Source: Canna indica (lineage: Eukaryota; Streptophyta; Magnoliopsida; Zingiberales; Cannaceae). Taken from it: a stretch of DNA of 64,000 bases. Shown here piece after piece: positions 48,704 to 59,100 of this stretch; the stretch's first letter is position 1, and each line of letters opens with the position of its first letter. The position numbers and the translations under genes are program-made. The notes beneath the pieces are model-generated. The model saw nothing but the letters and a program-made list of their open reading frames with translations, did not search any database and was not told where the DNA came from. Where the stretch lies: assembly GCA_034359265.1 (NCBI GenBank), contig CP136891.1, positions 65,324,001 to 65,388,000 on the forward strand, given 5' to 3'.

Positions 48704-50132
48704 TCACATAGTTCTCCGAGTCTCCTCCTTCATTGTGCATATCTGAGAATGGCTTACCCTGAAAGTAAAATTTATACCTAACCCGGTGTTTGATTTTGCT
48801 ATATTTTGCCTCGGAATCTGAACTGCTTCACGAAAGATGGATCCGTCCACCTTGTACAAATTGTTCGACGTCCTTAGAGCATTTAGTACCGTCGTGGCTC
48901 CATCTTGTACCTCAAATATTCCTCCTGCAGAGGATATCGTATAGCCCCTAATGTCAAGAACTCCAAGAGACACTAGATTTCTTCCTAGCTTCGGGACATG
49001 ACAAACATTTGCTAGGATCTTTGTCGAACCATCATGCAATTTTAATTTCACCGTTCCAAATCTGATAACTTTGCAAGGTAAATTGTTGCCGACACGAACT
49101 ATTTCACCATTGGTGCACCGATAATCCACAAAGGCCGTCCGATGTGGAGTCATGTGATAGGAACACCCAGAATCCAGGAACCACTCATCAATGCTATTGG
49201 TGGTTGACCTGTTTGCCTATTGACCCGGATTGCATGTTGCATGATTAGACATATCAGAAGAAGAGGAAGAGGAATTTTGACCTGAGGTGTGTTGTCGCCG
49301 ACGAGACCGTCGTCGCCCACGGCGTGTCTTAGCAGTGCTTGTGCCATCTGTCACGACCAATACCCTCTACTTTCTCAAAATCTGCATAAGAGACCTCCAT
49401 ATGTGCATCTTGACCCTTATTTTGATGCTGCGAATTTCTCTTAAGACTGCGACATTCTGACTTGATATGATCTCGTTTCTTACAGTAATAACAAATGATA
49501 TTTGATTTGTTACCTCCTTCTGCTTCATTAGAGTAGAAAGCTTCTCTTTTCCCTCCACCAGAGGAATTTGTTGTAAGATGTGTGTCCATAAGCTCCTTAG
49601 ACACAAGAGCAGTGATCACTTATTCTGGAGTAATAGTAGTTTTCCCAAAATGCATAGTTTCACGAAAATTTTTAAAAGAAGTAAGAAGTAAACATAAAAG
49701 GAATAAAGCTTTATCTCCCTTTTCAATTTTGACACTCATATTCTCCAGGTCCATGATGATTGTCTGAAAAGTATTGATATGCTCTTTGACCGATATACTT
49801 TCTACCATACATAGGAAATGGAGCTTCTTCAAAGCCATCTTACCGATGAGAGTTTTGTCCTGATACAAGGATGCGAGCTTGTCCCAAATACTTTTAGCTG
49901 TCTTTTGGAATGTAATTTCTCAAAGTATTTCATTTGACAGACTTAGGTATAAAATTATAATTGCCTTTTGCTCTTTATATTCTTTCTTCTCCTTGATCCT
50001 CTGCATTTTATCCTTACCAAGAATAACATCATGTATTTTCTCCATAGTTAAGATTGTTTTTATCTTCATTGACCAAAGTGCATAGTTGACATTGTGATCT
50101 AACTTCTCAATATCAAATTTGGTAATCGTCAT
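48704..50132 (-). pseudogene. Copia gag and protease remnant
   Basis: Minus-strand pieces in order: a gag start MTITKFDIEKLDHNVNYALW (50132), SVKEHINTFQTIIMDLENM (49620-49868), the zinc knuckle CYYCKKRDHIKSEC (CX2CX4HX4C, 49430-49500), and the protease active-site segment WFLDSGCSYHMTPH (49130-49175) continuing as HVPKLGRNLVSLGVLDIRGY to about 48750. Frame changes and stops separate the pieces, and everything after the pre-integrase region is missing. The DSG catalytic triplet is still legible. Confidence 0.8.
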
Positions 50133-50145
50133 GGTCGGTGAAGTA

Positions 50146-50160
50146 GACTCTGATACTAAC
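50146..50160 (-). promoter_or_regulatory. Primer-binding site of the deleted copia element
   Basis: The minus strand GTTAGTATCAGAGTC directly after the 5' LTR end resembles the plant copia TTGGTATCAGAGCC primer site. Confidence 0.7.
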
Positions 50161-50958
50161 TGAAATTGCTACGGAGTAAATGCACTGTCTCTGCAAGATC
50201 TGTCTTGAAATTGAACTCCTACTGTTGTATGTCGAAAACTGAGAAAAGACACTCATTGAAAAATGATTGTAGCGGCACTTTTAATTTTTTGAATCTTTAA
50301 AACTCTCACACAAGAATTATTTTTTGGCATGAGATTGTTTAATAACCTTGTATTAGCCCCGCTTTTACATCGAAGAGAAGAGCTGACGTTCTGAGGGAGA
50401 TAAGCTTTGGATTCCAAATTTCTCGTGATAGAGGCCGCGAACATTGAGATTAAATTGGCGTAGAACTAGCAACGCCGTTCGACATGCTGATGACGAGGAA
50501 ACCAAATTTGAAGCAAAACAGGCGATGCGTGCAAAGTCAACAAAGGTGGCCGGATGTTGGAGCGGATCTGGTGCTCGCGTGCAAGGCAAACTCCAATTTC
50601 TATCTCAAGCTTGAGGCTTTGACCCGTCAACTTGGCTTTTTGATAAAGCCTTTAGGATTGAGAAGTGAGAACGTCATGTGGCATCACCTGGTCAAATATT
50701 ATATATTTTAATTTAAATTGATGTTGCTGCCACTGCAGCAATTGCCAATTGAGGCAACGTGCATGAGCACCATGTGCGTGCAGTCTGGTGGGCTCCGCCC
50801 ACCCGCTAGTCTGGTGCAGTCTCAGCCCGTCAGGTTCAGCCCGTTCGTGATCGAGCCTAATTCAGCAATGGGTTCAAGAATATATTGATCAACTCCGATT
50901 TCGATACGATTGAGCTCGTTGGATTCGGTTGGGACCCAATTTGAATCAATCTCTAACA
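50161..50958 (-). repeat. Copia 5' LTR (right-hand)
   Basis: 798 bases, matching 47731-48569 except for the duplicated GCAACGTGCATGAGC unit and small indels. Confidence 0.85.
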
Positions 50959-51485
50959 AAAAAAATATATGGCAGTACTGAAATGATGAACATCAATATC
51001 CATTGCTCATAAATTGTGAAAGTCACATGCATTATAACTAAAGTAAATAAAGGAAGAAGAAATAAATTAAAATGCAGTGTGACCAGTTGACAATCGGTTC
51101 ATAAAATTGGTTGAGCTTTTTTCTATGAGTTTGTATACTCAAGCAAAAAGTTAAATATGAGAAAACATTTTGATCAGATTTGATCAGTTGCCGTGCATAA
51201 TTAATGGCAGGCCCCTCGTGGAAGAAGGTGGTGGAATTGTTCCACTAAACACTCATTATCACCACCTTTAATTAGTTGCAAAGAACGTCGTGGACTATTC
51301 GAAATATTTATGATATAAAAGATATGGTAGGAGCTCGAGTGATGAGGGTTGAAGAAACAATGATTTTGATGAACCTGCTATGCTATGATTGACACTCTTT
51401 TCCCTCTAGTTGTAGCATATATGTTTGCCCATATTGTTGACTACATGAATAACAATCCCAGAAAAGTTCCTTGTGGTGGCAAGTA
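50959..51485 (+). other. Unassigned sequence between copia element and LTR
   Basis: No secure gene. After a pyrimidine-rich CTCTTTTCCCTCTAG at about 51398-51412, a short open stretch reads MFAHIVDYMNNNPRKVPCGG up to the LTR at 51486. It could be an exon cut by the LTR insertion, but I do not recognise it. Confidence 0.25.
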
Positions 51486-52150
51486 TGTCACGCCCCAACT
51501 CAGGGTCGCGTGACCGGCCAGGATAAGTGTAATTACCCTAAAACCTAACTCATGCATACAACAACGAAGACATATGATGAATGATGAATATTAGAAAACT
51601 TGAGTAAAAGCTGGACTAATAGTAAATATTTTAATAAGTGGAAATACAACTCAATAATCATAACTAAACAATCCTATGCATGAAAGAAAATAACCAACGA
51701 ATCGACTATGACTCCCTAACTAGACTGCTACGAGATCTTCGGTCTTGTTTGCTCCTCCAACTGCGCCACATCTGACAGCCTAACTCACTGGTCAGACTCT
51801 ATAAGAAAACAATCAAACAACAAATGTGAGTCCAAAATGAACTCATTGAGTGGTTCTCTACTGAACCTCCACAAAAAATTTCACAGTTATCAACATAAGC
51901 AATAAAGTCTCAATAATAGAGTTCATTATCTACAAGAACATCACAATTCGACCTAACACAAAATGAATCATAGTGTATCACATATTTGTAGTCCGACCTC
52001 GACCAGCCGTGCATCAGAATGACAAGCGACCTCGACCAGCCGCGTCACAATGATCAAGTCTCGATCTCGACCAGTCAGGTGTGCAAACATCGGCCTCGAC
52101 TAGTCGTCAAGCTCAATACACATCACACATTACACATACCACATATATGA
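51486..52150 (+). mobile_element. LTR of the TGTCACGCCCC family, 3' end not visible
   Basis: It begins TGTCACGCCCCAACTCAGG with a GACCGGCCAGGATAAGTG block, and pairs with the inverse of 40960-41692. About five CGACCTCGACCAGCCGxG repeats lie at 51990-52105. The sequence changes character near 52150, so the right part appears truncated. Confidence 0.6.
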
Positions 52151-52857
52151 TTTCTACCATTGTATTATAGGTGTGTGTCCGCTACTCGCTCCATCCCGAG
52201 CTTTCACATTCGGCCCATAAGGGTCATCAGATCTATTTTCATTGTTTTAATCAGACGTTTATCATACCTGTTTGATGTGCTAACACATCTAGGGTTTTAA
52301 TCGGCAGTGTTGATCTATTTTTATCAGGTTATCTATTTTTGTTCAATTTGTTCAATTTGTTCAATATGTTCATTTTATTTTGTTCAATCTGTTATGTTTT
52401 GCATGTATCCGTTATTTTGTTCAATTTGTTCAGTTGATCTATTTTTAGTTATGTTCATTTTATTTTGTTGATCTATTCCTGTGTTGTTTGATGTTTATCG
52501 GATCTATTTTCATAAGGATGTTTATCATGTATCAGTTATAAGGTTGTGTTTATTATTAATATGGTATCAGTTGCTATTAATATGATATTAGTTGTGTTTA
52601 TTATTTACTGTTATTTTTCATTGGTATCAGTTGTGTATATTATATATTGTTATATTATTGTATTTATTATTTACTATTATATTTAAAAGCATGTATCAGT
52701 TGCTATTAATATGGTATCATTTACTATTGGTATCATATTGTTGTTATGTGTTGCTCACTGTTATATTATTGTTCAGCTTGTTTATATTGCTTTCATGCTC
52801 ATTGTTGGCGTGTTGTATAATTCATAATTTTATTATTAATTAAATATCATAATTCAG
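52151..52857 (+). other. T-rich, intron-like sequence
   Basis: Short repeats TTCAATTTG (52340-52440) and many TATTATT and GGTATCAGTT words. It ends in a TTCAG acceptor before the exon at 52858. No coding domain. Confidence 0.4.
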
Positions 52858-53021
52858 ATGAATTAATCGATATTTGGAACAATAAAAAAGTTATTATTGA
52901 TGATGAAAATCAATCTTCACCCCCTATTAAATCATCAGTAGGTGAATCTTCTTCGACTCAAAATGTTATGCATGACATTCGGGAGGGAATTGCAAATCAG
53001 CTTTGGGCACATCAACGCTGA
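52858..53021 (+). pseudogene. C-terminal exon of a PIF/Harbinger-like transposase
   Basis: After an AATTCAG acceptor the frame reads ELIDIWNNKKVIIDDENQ, then a Ser-rich linker, then HDIREGIANQLWAHQ and a stop at 53019-53021. The IRExIAxQLW ending resembles the C-termini of plant HARBI1-like nucleases (DDE_Tnp_4). The catalytic part is not in view, so assignment rests on about 50 residues plus the neighbouring TTA-flanked terminus near 55190. Confidence 0.4.
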
Positions 53022-53146
53022 TTGCCCTTCCATATTTTAATTATGTTTAAACATGTAATAGAATTCTATGACTTGGACTTGTAATAGATTTATTTTTGAT
53101 AGTGTATGATACCAACAATATACTAATTTTGGTTTTATTAAATAGT

Positions 53147-53497
53147 ATGACAGCTTCTTAATCCCGAATAAGTGAAACATATTTGAGATATCAAAATAGA
53201 GAATGTTTTTACGGTTTGCGAGCCGCAGTAAGGATAAGTGAAAGTGAGAAAAACTCCGGCCGATTATATGCGGCTTGCATAAATAGAGGCAAAATTGACA
53301 TTCCCGATTGTCAATTCTTCCGATGGATCACTCTCATTGCAACGATGATACGCGATGGGAAAGAAAAAGTGAACCAAAGAAGTAGGGACCTCTTTTCACT
53401 TGAGGCAAAAATGGACAAACTCCTTAACATGGGTTGCAAGGGGTTGATAGTACTTGTTTTCATTACAATTATTTTTTTGTTTAAATATGTTAGATAA
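53147..53497 (+). pseudogene. Small GRF-type zinc finger / single-TM protein, one early stop
   Basis: ATG at 53147; codon five is TAA, after which the frame is open to 53497. The GRF-like finger is CFYGLRAAVRISESEKNSGR, YAACIN and CQFFRWIT; the family pattern CxCG..NPGRxFYxC..CxFFxW is visible though one early Cys is replaced by Tyr. A charged, probably coiled helix (KVNQRSRDLFSLEAKMDKLL) and a C-terminal hydrophobic segment (GLIVLVFITIIFLFKYV) follow. Plants have many such small GRF-finger membrane proteins of unknown role. Initiation downstream of the stop would need a non-ATG start. Placement between Harbinger-like remnants suggests it travelled with the element. Confidence 0.6.
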
Positions 53498-54984
53498 CTT
53501 TAATGATGTAAACCTAAATACATGTTTTACAACTAATGTAATTACACTACTTTATCTTATTATTGGATTAATTTAGTTTTATATCGGCGGAGAATTGGAG
53601 GCGATAACCAATCAATGGTTATACGTACTTTCGTCCTAAGGTCGTAAAGTAATATTGCTCATTATCAGTTATATTTTTTATCTGTTTATGGTTATGCTTC
53701 TATATAAATGTGTGGTTGTGCTTATATAAATGCGTGGTTGATTTTATGCTTTGGTTATTTTGAGATAATGGGCAAACTATATTTTGGTGAACTATGAATT
53801 GGAGGCGATCACTAACTAATGGTGATACACAATTTCCTTGATAGTCCTACATTTATACAATGATGGTTCTATTTTCTGTTTTTGGACTAATATAGATTTG
53901 ATGGTGTTGTAATATTGTCTTGCCTTGGCTGTTGTAATTTGATTGACGGTGTTGTAATATTGTTTATGGACTGATGGCGTTGTGATATTGCCTTGCCTTG
54001 CCTTGACTGTTGTAATTATGTTCTATTGCTGTTAATGGTTACTGGAGTTGGCTATTGTAACTCTGTTCTATTGTTGTTAATGGTTGTTAATGGTTGCTGG
54101 AGTTGGTTGCTGTAATTCTGTTCTATTGCTGGAGTTGATGGTGTTGTGTTTGATTTTTGAATTGAAGATGTTTGTTGTTGTTAATGGTTGATGGAGGTAT
54201 TGCTACTGTGAAGCCAATGAATTTAACTACTTTGTGTAGCTACTTTGAAGATGTTCTATTGTAAATGAGGTGTTAGTATAGCTACTAGATGAAGCAACTT
54301 TGTTAGCAATTGCAATGTTATATAGCTATTGTTAGTATTCTGCCAATGATAGTATTCTATCTAATTGTATAATACGATACATGTGTATAATTTAATACTG
54401 TGTTACTGTGTTAGTATTCTATTCAATTTCATACATGTGTACATTCTATTTCTGTGTTAGTGATCTATTACTGTGTTACTGTGTTGGTTGATATAACGTA
54501 ACAAAAAAGATAACGTATGAAATGACAATATGCCAAAAGATAACCTATCAAACGACAATAACCATATGTGAGTGTATGAAAAAAAAAAAAACACTATGAA
54601 CAAAAAAAGATATATACTTACATATAGTCAATATGATGTTTATGACTTACCCTATATACATACCATAATAATTTGAGCATAGACTTATATTGGAATGACA
54701 AACATATTCATATAATACATACCATATATTATTTGAGTCATTAATAAATAATTTTTATAATATATTTTTTATCTTTATGTTCAATTTATATATATAAGCT
54801 AATTCATAATTTTTGTATTTATTAATAGTTATTAATAATTAGTAATAAGATTGAAATAAAATTATTATATTTATTAGGTAAAATATTTTTAATTCAAATA
54901 GTTGTAATAAATAAGGTTAGTAGTACTTAATAACAATTAATTTAATATTTGTTCATAAATAAAAAAGTATAAATTCTAAAATTA
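53498..54984 (+). other. Non-coding region with degenerate tandem repeats
   Basis: GAATTGGAGGCGATxACxAA occurs at about 53592 and 53797. Imperfect repeats of GGTTGCTGGAGTTGGTTG and TGTAATTCTGTTCTATTG fill about 53880-54150. The rest is AT-rich. No coding frame is supported. Confidence 0.5.
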
Positions 54985-55190
54985 AAACCGAGTTTGTTTT
55001 CGTGAAATCAACACAAAACAAACATGTTTTCGTTGATTTCATTTTGCGAAACATGAAATTTGGACATGCTAAACGAACGTATTTTCGCCAAACAAAAAAA
55101 TCGAAACCAAAATTTCGAAACTTGAAAATTCATTTCAGTTTTCACGAAACAAAAAATCAGAAAAATATTTTCGCAAACAAATGCGCCCTT
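54985..55190 (+). mobile_element. Putative right terminus of a Harbinger/MITE-like element
   Basis: A region rich in inverted TTTTCG / CGAAAA words (TTTTCGTGAAATCAAC, CGTTGATTTCATTTTGCGA, TTTCACGAAACAAAAAA) ends AACAAATGCGCCC followed by TTA, the usual PIF/Harbinger target. The left end was not found. Confidence 0.35.
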
Positions 55191-55408
55191 ATGATTGCAG
55201 GGTTTGGAAAGCAAACTTACAAGAGATGAGAAAAGATGGGGCTCTGGGAAATCCAAGCACGGTGAAATAAATTTCTTAAAGCAGCGTTACAAGGCTCAAG
55301 TTGTTCTCTGATGGCATCACTTTCAATACTGCATAACCCTACAAAATGTTCTTGGATGGCATCAATTAATTGACAGACAATTTGTTTAATCAATTAATTA
55401 GTAATTAC
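55191..55408. other. Unassigned block between element end and SDR exon
   Basis: A minus-strand open stretch around 55220-55355 contains two related phrases (DAIQEHF.. and DAIREQL..), seen at DNA level as two GATGCCATC words. It sits where SDR exon 4 would be expected, yet I see no SDR motif. Left uncalled. Confidence 0.3.
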
Positions 55409-55774
55409 CCAAGTCAGCGTCTTCTCCGAGATGAGATGGTCAACATTCGACCAAGCTTCCTCGTCCATCACAACCCTAGTTCCTTCAAGCTTTTTAATTT
55501 CATGGAGATCCACCGCTGACGACATCAACACGATGTGTTCAACAGTATTCTTCGCCTTCAAGCATGACTTCATCACGTTCAACGTCCCTCTTATCGTCGG
55601 CTTTATCACCTCATTCTGAAGTCAAAATTATACGAGTATGCATATATAAATATACATAACCTCGGGGACTCTAGCGGCGATGTTAACCGAAGCGGCGCCG
55701 CTGACGGCGACGTCAAAGCTGCCTTCCTTCATTAGTTGATTAGCTCGGAAAAGGTTCAAGGTCTCGAGGCTTTC

Positions 55775-56142
55775 TGTCACGCGCAAAACAGGCGAGACGC
55801 ATGCGGACGTGACAGGTGGGCAGGGACCCAGCGGACTTGATGTGGACGCAGCCATGCAACCGAAGAAACGCTCGCGTCGTGCGATAACGAAGCCTAGTCG
55901 TTATAACGACTACGTAATGTGATCAGTTGGAGAATAGCCACGTGTACTGAACATATAAATAGGCTATTGTAATGAAGGAAGGGCACCGAATGATTAGAAC
56001 TGTTCCATTTCTTTCTCGTCTTCTGTATCCCGATCTCTCTTCTTCCGTCATCTCCTATCTACTTCTCCTCTATTTCTCTCTCTAATTTAGTCCCCAAAGC
56101 CAACAAAATCGCTGTGATTGCGCTCCGCCACCGAGCGTAACA
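55775..56142 (+). repeat. Gypsy 5' LTR
   Basis: It contains an 18-base perfect palindrome TAGTCGTTATAACGACTA (55895-55912), a G-box CACGTG (55939-55944) and a TATAAAT box (55954-55960). All are kept in the 3' LTR. Confidence 0.95.
55939..55960 (+). promoter_or_regulatory. G-box and TATA box of the gypsy LTR promoter
   Basis: CACGTG is followed 9 bases later by TATAAATA. A pyrimidine-rich TTCTTTCTCGTCTTCTG leader lies downstream. This is compatible with a light- or ABA-type responsive bZIP/bHLH site, by motif knowledge only. Confidence 0.5.
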
Positions 56143-56160
56143 TTGGTGTTTTCTTGATCC
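56143..56160 (+). promoter_or_regulatory. Gypsy primer-binding site
   Basis: TTGGTGTTTTCTTGATCC starts right after the LTR terminal CA. Plant gypsy elements often have a TTGGTGCTTTCATTGA-like site here. Confidence 0.5.
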
Positions 56161-56164
56161 TACA

Positions 56165-59100
56165 ATGGAGACCAGAAACCAAGAGATCGTTGAGACTTTG
56201 AAGCTCCTTCAAGAGGCAAGCCAGTGCCACGATCATCTCTTTGGGTCTCTGCAGGCGAATCTCGAAGCTCAACAACAAGCTCTGGAGATACATCGCCAGT
56301 CAATGGAATCTCAACAGAAATTGCGGCAGAAAGTAACCTCTCAGATCGCCTTCCTCAATTCTCAAATTGTACAAATCAATGGTACTAAGATTGATTCGCT
56401 GGGATCCAGATCTGGATCTAACAGAGGAATGGCGATTCATCAAGGAAAGGCGAGCTAGCGGTCAGAAGTTGAGGAGGATGATTTTCCATTTCCTCCAAAG
56501 CCGCCACAAGTGGAGCTGCCGGCATTCAATGGTCTTAACGCCGATGACTGGATTGCATCGGTGAAGGACTTCTTCGACTTTTATGCGACGGAGGATCAAC
56601 ACCGCGTAATGATGGCTTCCTTTCGCATGGAAGGAGTTGCGAAGAAGTGGTTTCGGTGGATGCAAAGGCGCAAGCAGTTGTCGGGATGGCATTACCTCGT
56701 TGAGGCAATCTGAAGGCGATTCGAGCCTACCGATTTGGAATCGCCGGAAGGGCTTTTAACCAAGTTGATGCAAGACTCTACAGTGGCTGAATACGAAGGT
56801 AGATTTGAAGAGATGGCCTTACGGACGACACATCTTCCAGAAACTGCTAAGAAATTTCAGGGAAATTCTCAATTTCAGAGAAGTTCGGCGATCTTACCTA
56901 CTCCCTCTCGGAGTTATACATCGCCGCTAGTGACACCAGGCACCTTTGAGAAAGGGACGGGTGAAAATTCGAGCATTAGTCGCAATGTGATTAACCCCCA
57001 GGTGAAGATGAACCGTCCAACACCAACTGTAAGGCGCATTACGTCGAATGAAGCTCAAAAGCGTTGCGTACAAGGGCTTTGTTATTATTGTGATGATAAA
57101 TACATTCGAGGCCATCGGTGCAAGACTCCGCAATTCTTTATGCTAGACGACGGCCAATCTGGCGAAGCTGGGGATGAATTGGCGCCTGAGTACAATGAAA
57201 GAGAAGCTGGGGAATTGGAGGCTGATGCTTCAGCACAATCCCTGATATCCTTTAATGCTCTATCGGGTTGTTTCTCTCCAATGTCCCTAAGGTTTATAGG
57301 AACAATCAGAGGCCGCACAGTCCAGATATTGCTGGATGGTGGGAGTACTCACAACTTCATCCAAACAAGGGTTGCAAAATACTTGGGATTGAAAGTAGAA
57401 CCAACTCCTAACTTCAGCGTCTTGGTGGGAAATGGAGCCAAGGTTCAAAATGAAGGGGTGAACAAACAGCTTCCAGTAGCGGTCCAAGGAACTAATATAA
57501 ACACTAATTTCTATGTCCTACCAATACAAGGCTCCCAAGTTGTGTTGGGGGTGGCCTGGATGGCCACTCTAGGACCAGTGGTTATGGATTATACTCAGCT
57601 GACATTTGAGTTTTAGCTGGAAGGAAAATGTTCGGTATGGAGATGAGATCAGATGGGGCAAGTAAAACAAATTCACTGCCATACATTAAGAAGGTTATGT
57701 GGGACTCGGGCGGTAGCAGAGCTGTATCAATTGGAACTGCTACCTTACCCAGAGGATGAACCAGAAATTGAGGTAGAATAATTGTAAAGACTACTGGATA
57801 AGTATACAGATATTTTTGCCAAACCACAAGGATTGCCACCGCTGAGGCTCACAGATCATCAAATACATTTGGAGCAGGGTCGAGGTCCGACAAATGTCAG
57901 ACCATATCGATACCCTCATTTTTAGAAGGTCGAAATTGAACGACAGGTTCAACAGATGCTGCAAGAAGGGGTGATACAACGCAGTAATAGTCCTTTCTCT
58001 TCACCAGTGCTGCTAGTGAAGAAGGACGACACGTGGAGATTTTGCATCGACTATAGGGCTCTCAACACGGTCACAGTGATGGATCATTTTCCAATTCCCA
58101 CAGCTAACAAATTAACTCTTTGATGAACTGGGAAAAGCACAGATTTTCTCCAAATTGGACCTGTTGTCGGGATATCACCAGATACGAGTGAGTGCCAAAG
58201 ATGTGCCAAAAATATCATTTCGAACGCATGAAGGACACTATGAGTTCCTTGTTATGCCGTTCGGTCTGACGAACGCACCTTCGACATTCCAAGCCACTAT
58301 AAACCAGATCTTCCAGGTTCATCTTCGTCACTTTGTGTTAGTATTTTTCGACGATATTTTAATATACAACCGTTCGTTTGAAGAACACATGAGACACTTG
58401 GACATTGTTCTATCATTGCTAAGGGACAATCAATTAGTGGCCAAGAAGACAAAATGCTCCTTTGCATGTGCAAATATCGAGTACTTCGAACAGTTCCTGT
58501 CTGCAAGTGGCTTGCAGGTGGATCCGAGCAAGGTCACTGCCATTATGTCCTGGCCACCACCAAAGAATATGAAGCAAATTAGGGGGTTCTTGGGGCTTGC
58601 GGGATATTACAGGTGCTTTATAAAAAGGTTTGCTAACTTGGCGGCACCCCTTTCCGATCTGTTACGACAAGATGCCTTCTGTTGGACAAGGCAATCACAA
58701 GAAGCTTTTGATAAACTCAAATAATTGCTTAGTCAAGCCCCTATTTTGGCCTTGCCCGATTTTCACAAAACCTTTGAGGTAGAGACTGACGCTTCGAGGG
58801 TAGGAATTGGTGCGATACTAGCTCAAGAAGGCAGACCAATCTTCTATTTCAGCCTGAAACTATCTCCAAGGATGCAAGCTGCATCCACATACCTGAGAGA
58901 AATGTATGCTATCACTCAAGCTGTGGGGAAATGGAGGCAATACTTGCTCGGGAGGAAGTTTGTGATAATAACTGATCAGCAGTCACTTAAGGAAATGATG
59001 AAGCAAATCATTCAGACACCTGAGCAGCAACGTTGAATGGCAAAGCTACTCGGGTATGACTTCGACATCAGATATAGAGCAGGCAAACTAGCTCAATTCA

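Larger units (their letters stand above)
47731..50958 (-). mobile_element. Deleted Ty1/copia element with two LTRs
   Basis: The LTRs 47731-48569 and 50161-50958 begin and end alike (plus strand TGAAATTGCTACGGAGTA .. CAATCTCTAA). On the minus strand the 5' LTR (right) starts TGTTAGAGATTGATTC and is followed by TTAGTATCAGAGTC, a primer-binding site for initiator methionine tRNA. Flanks GAAAA and AAAAA match at four of five. The interior is only about 1.6 kb, holding broken gag and the start of protease; integrase, reverse transcriptase and RNase H are deleted. Confidence 0.85.
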
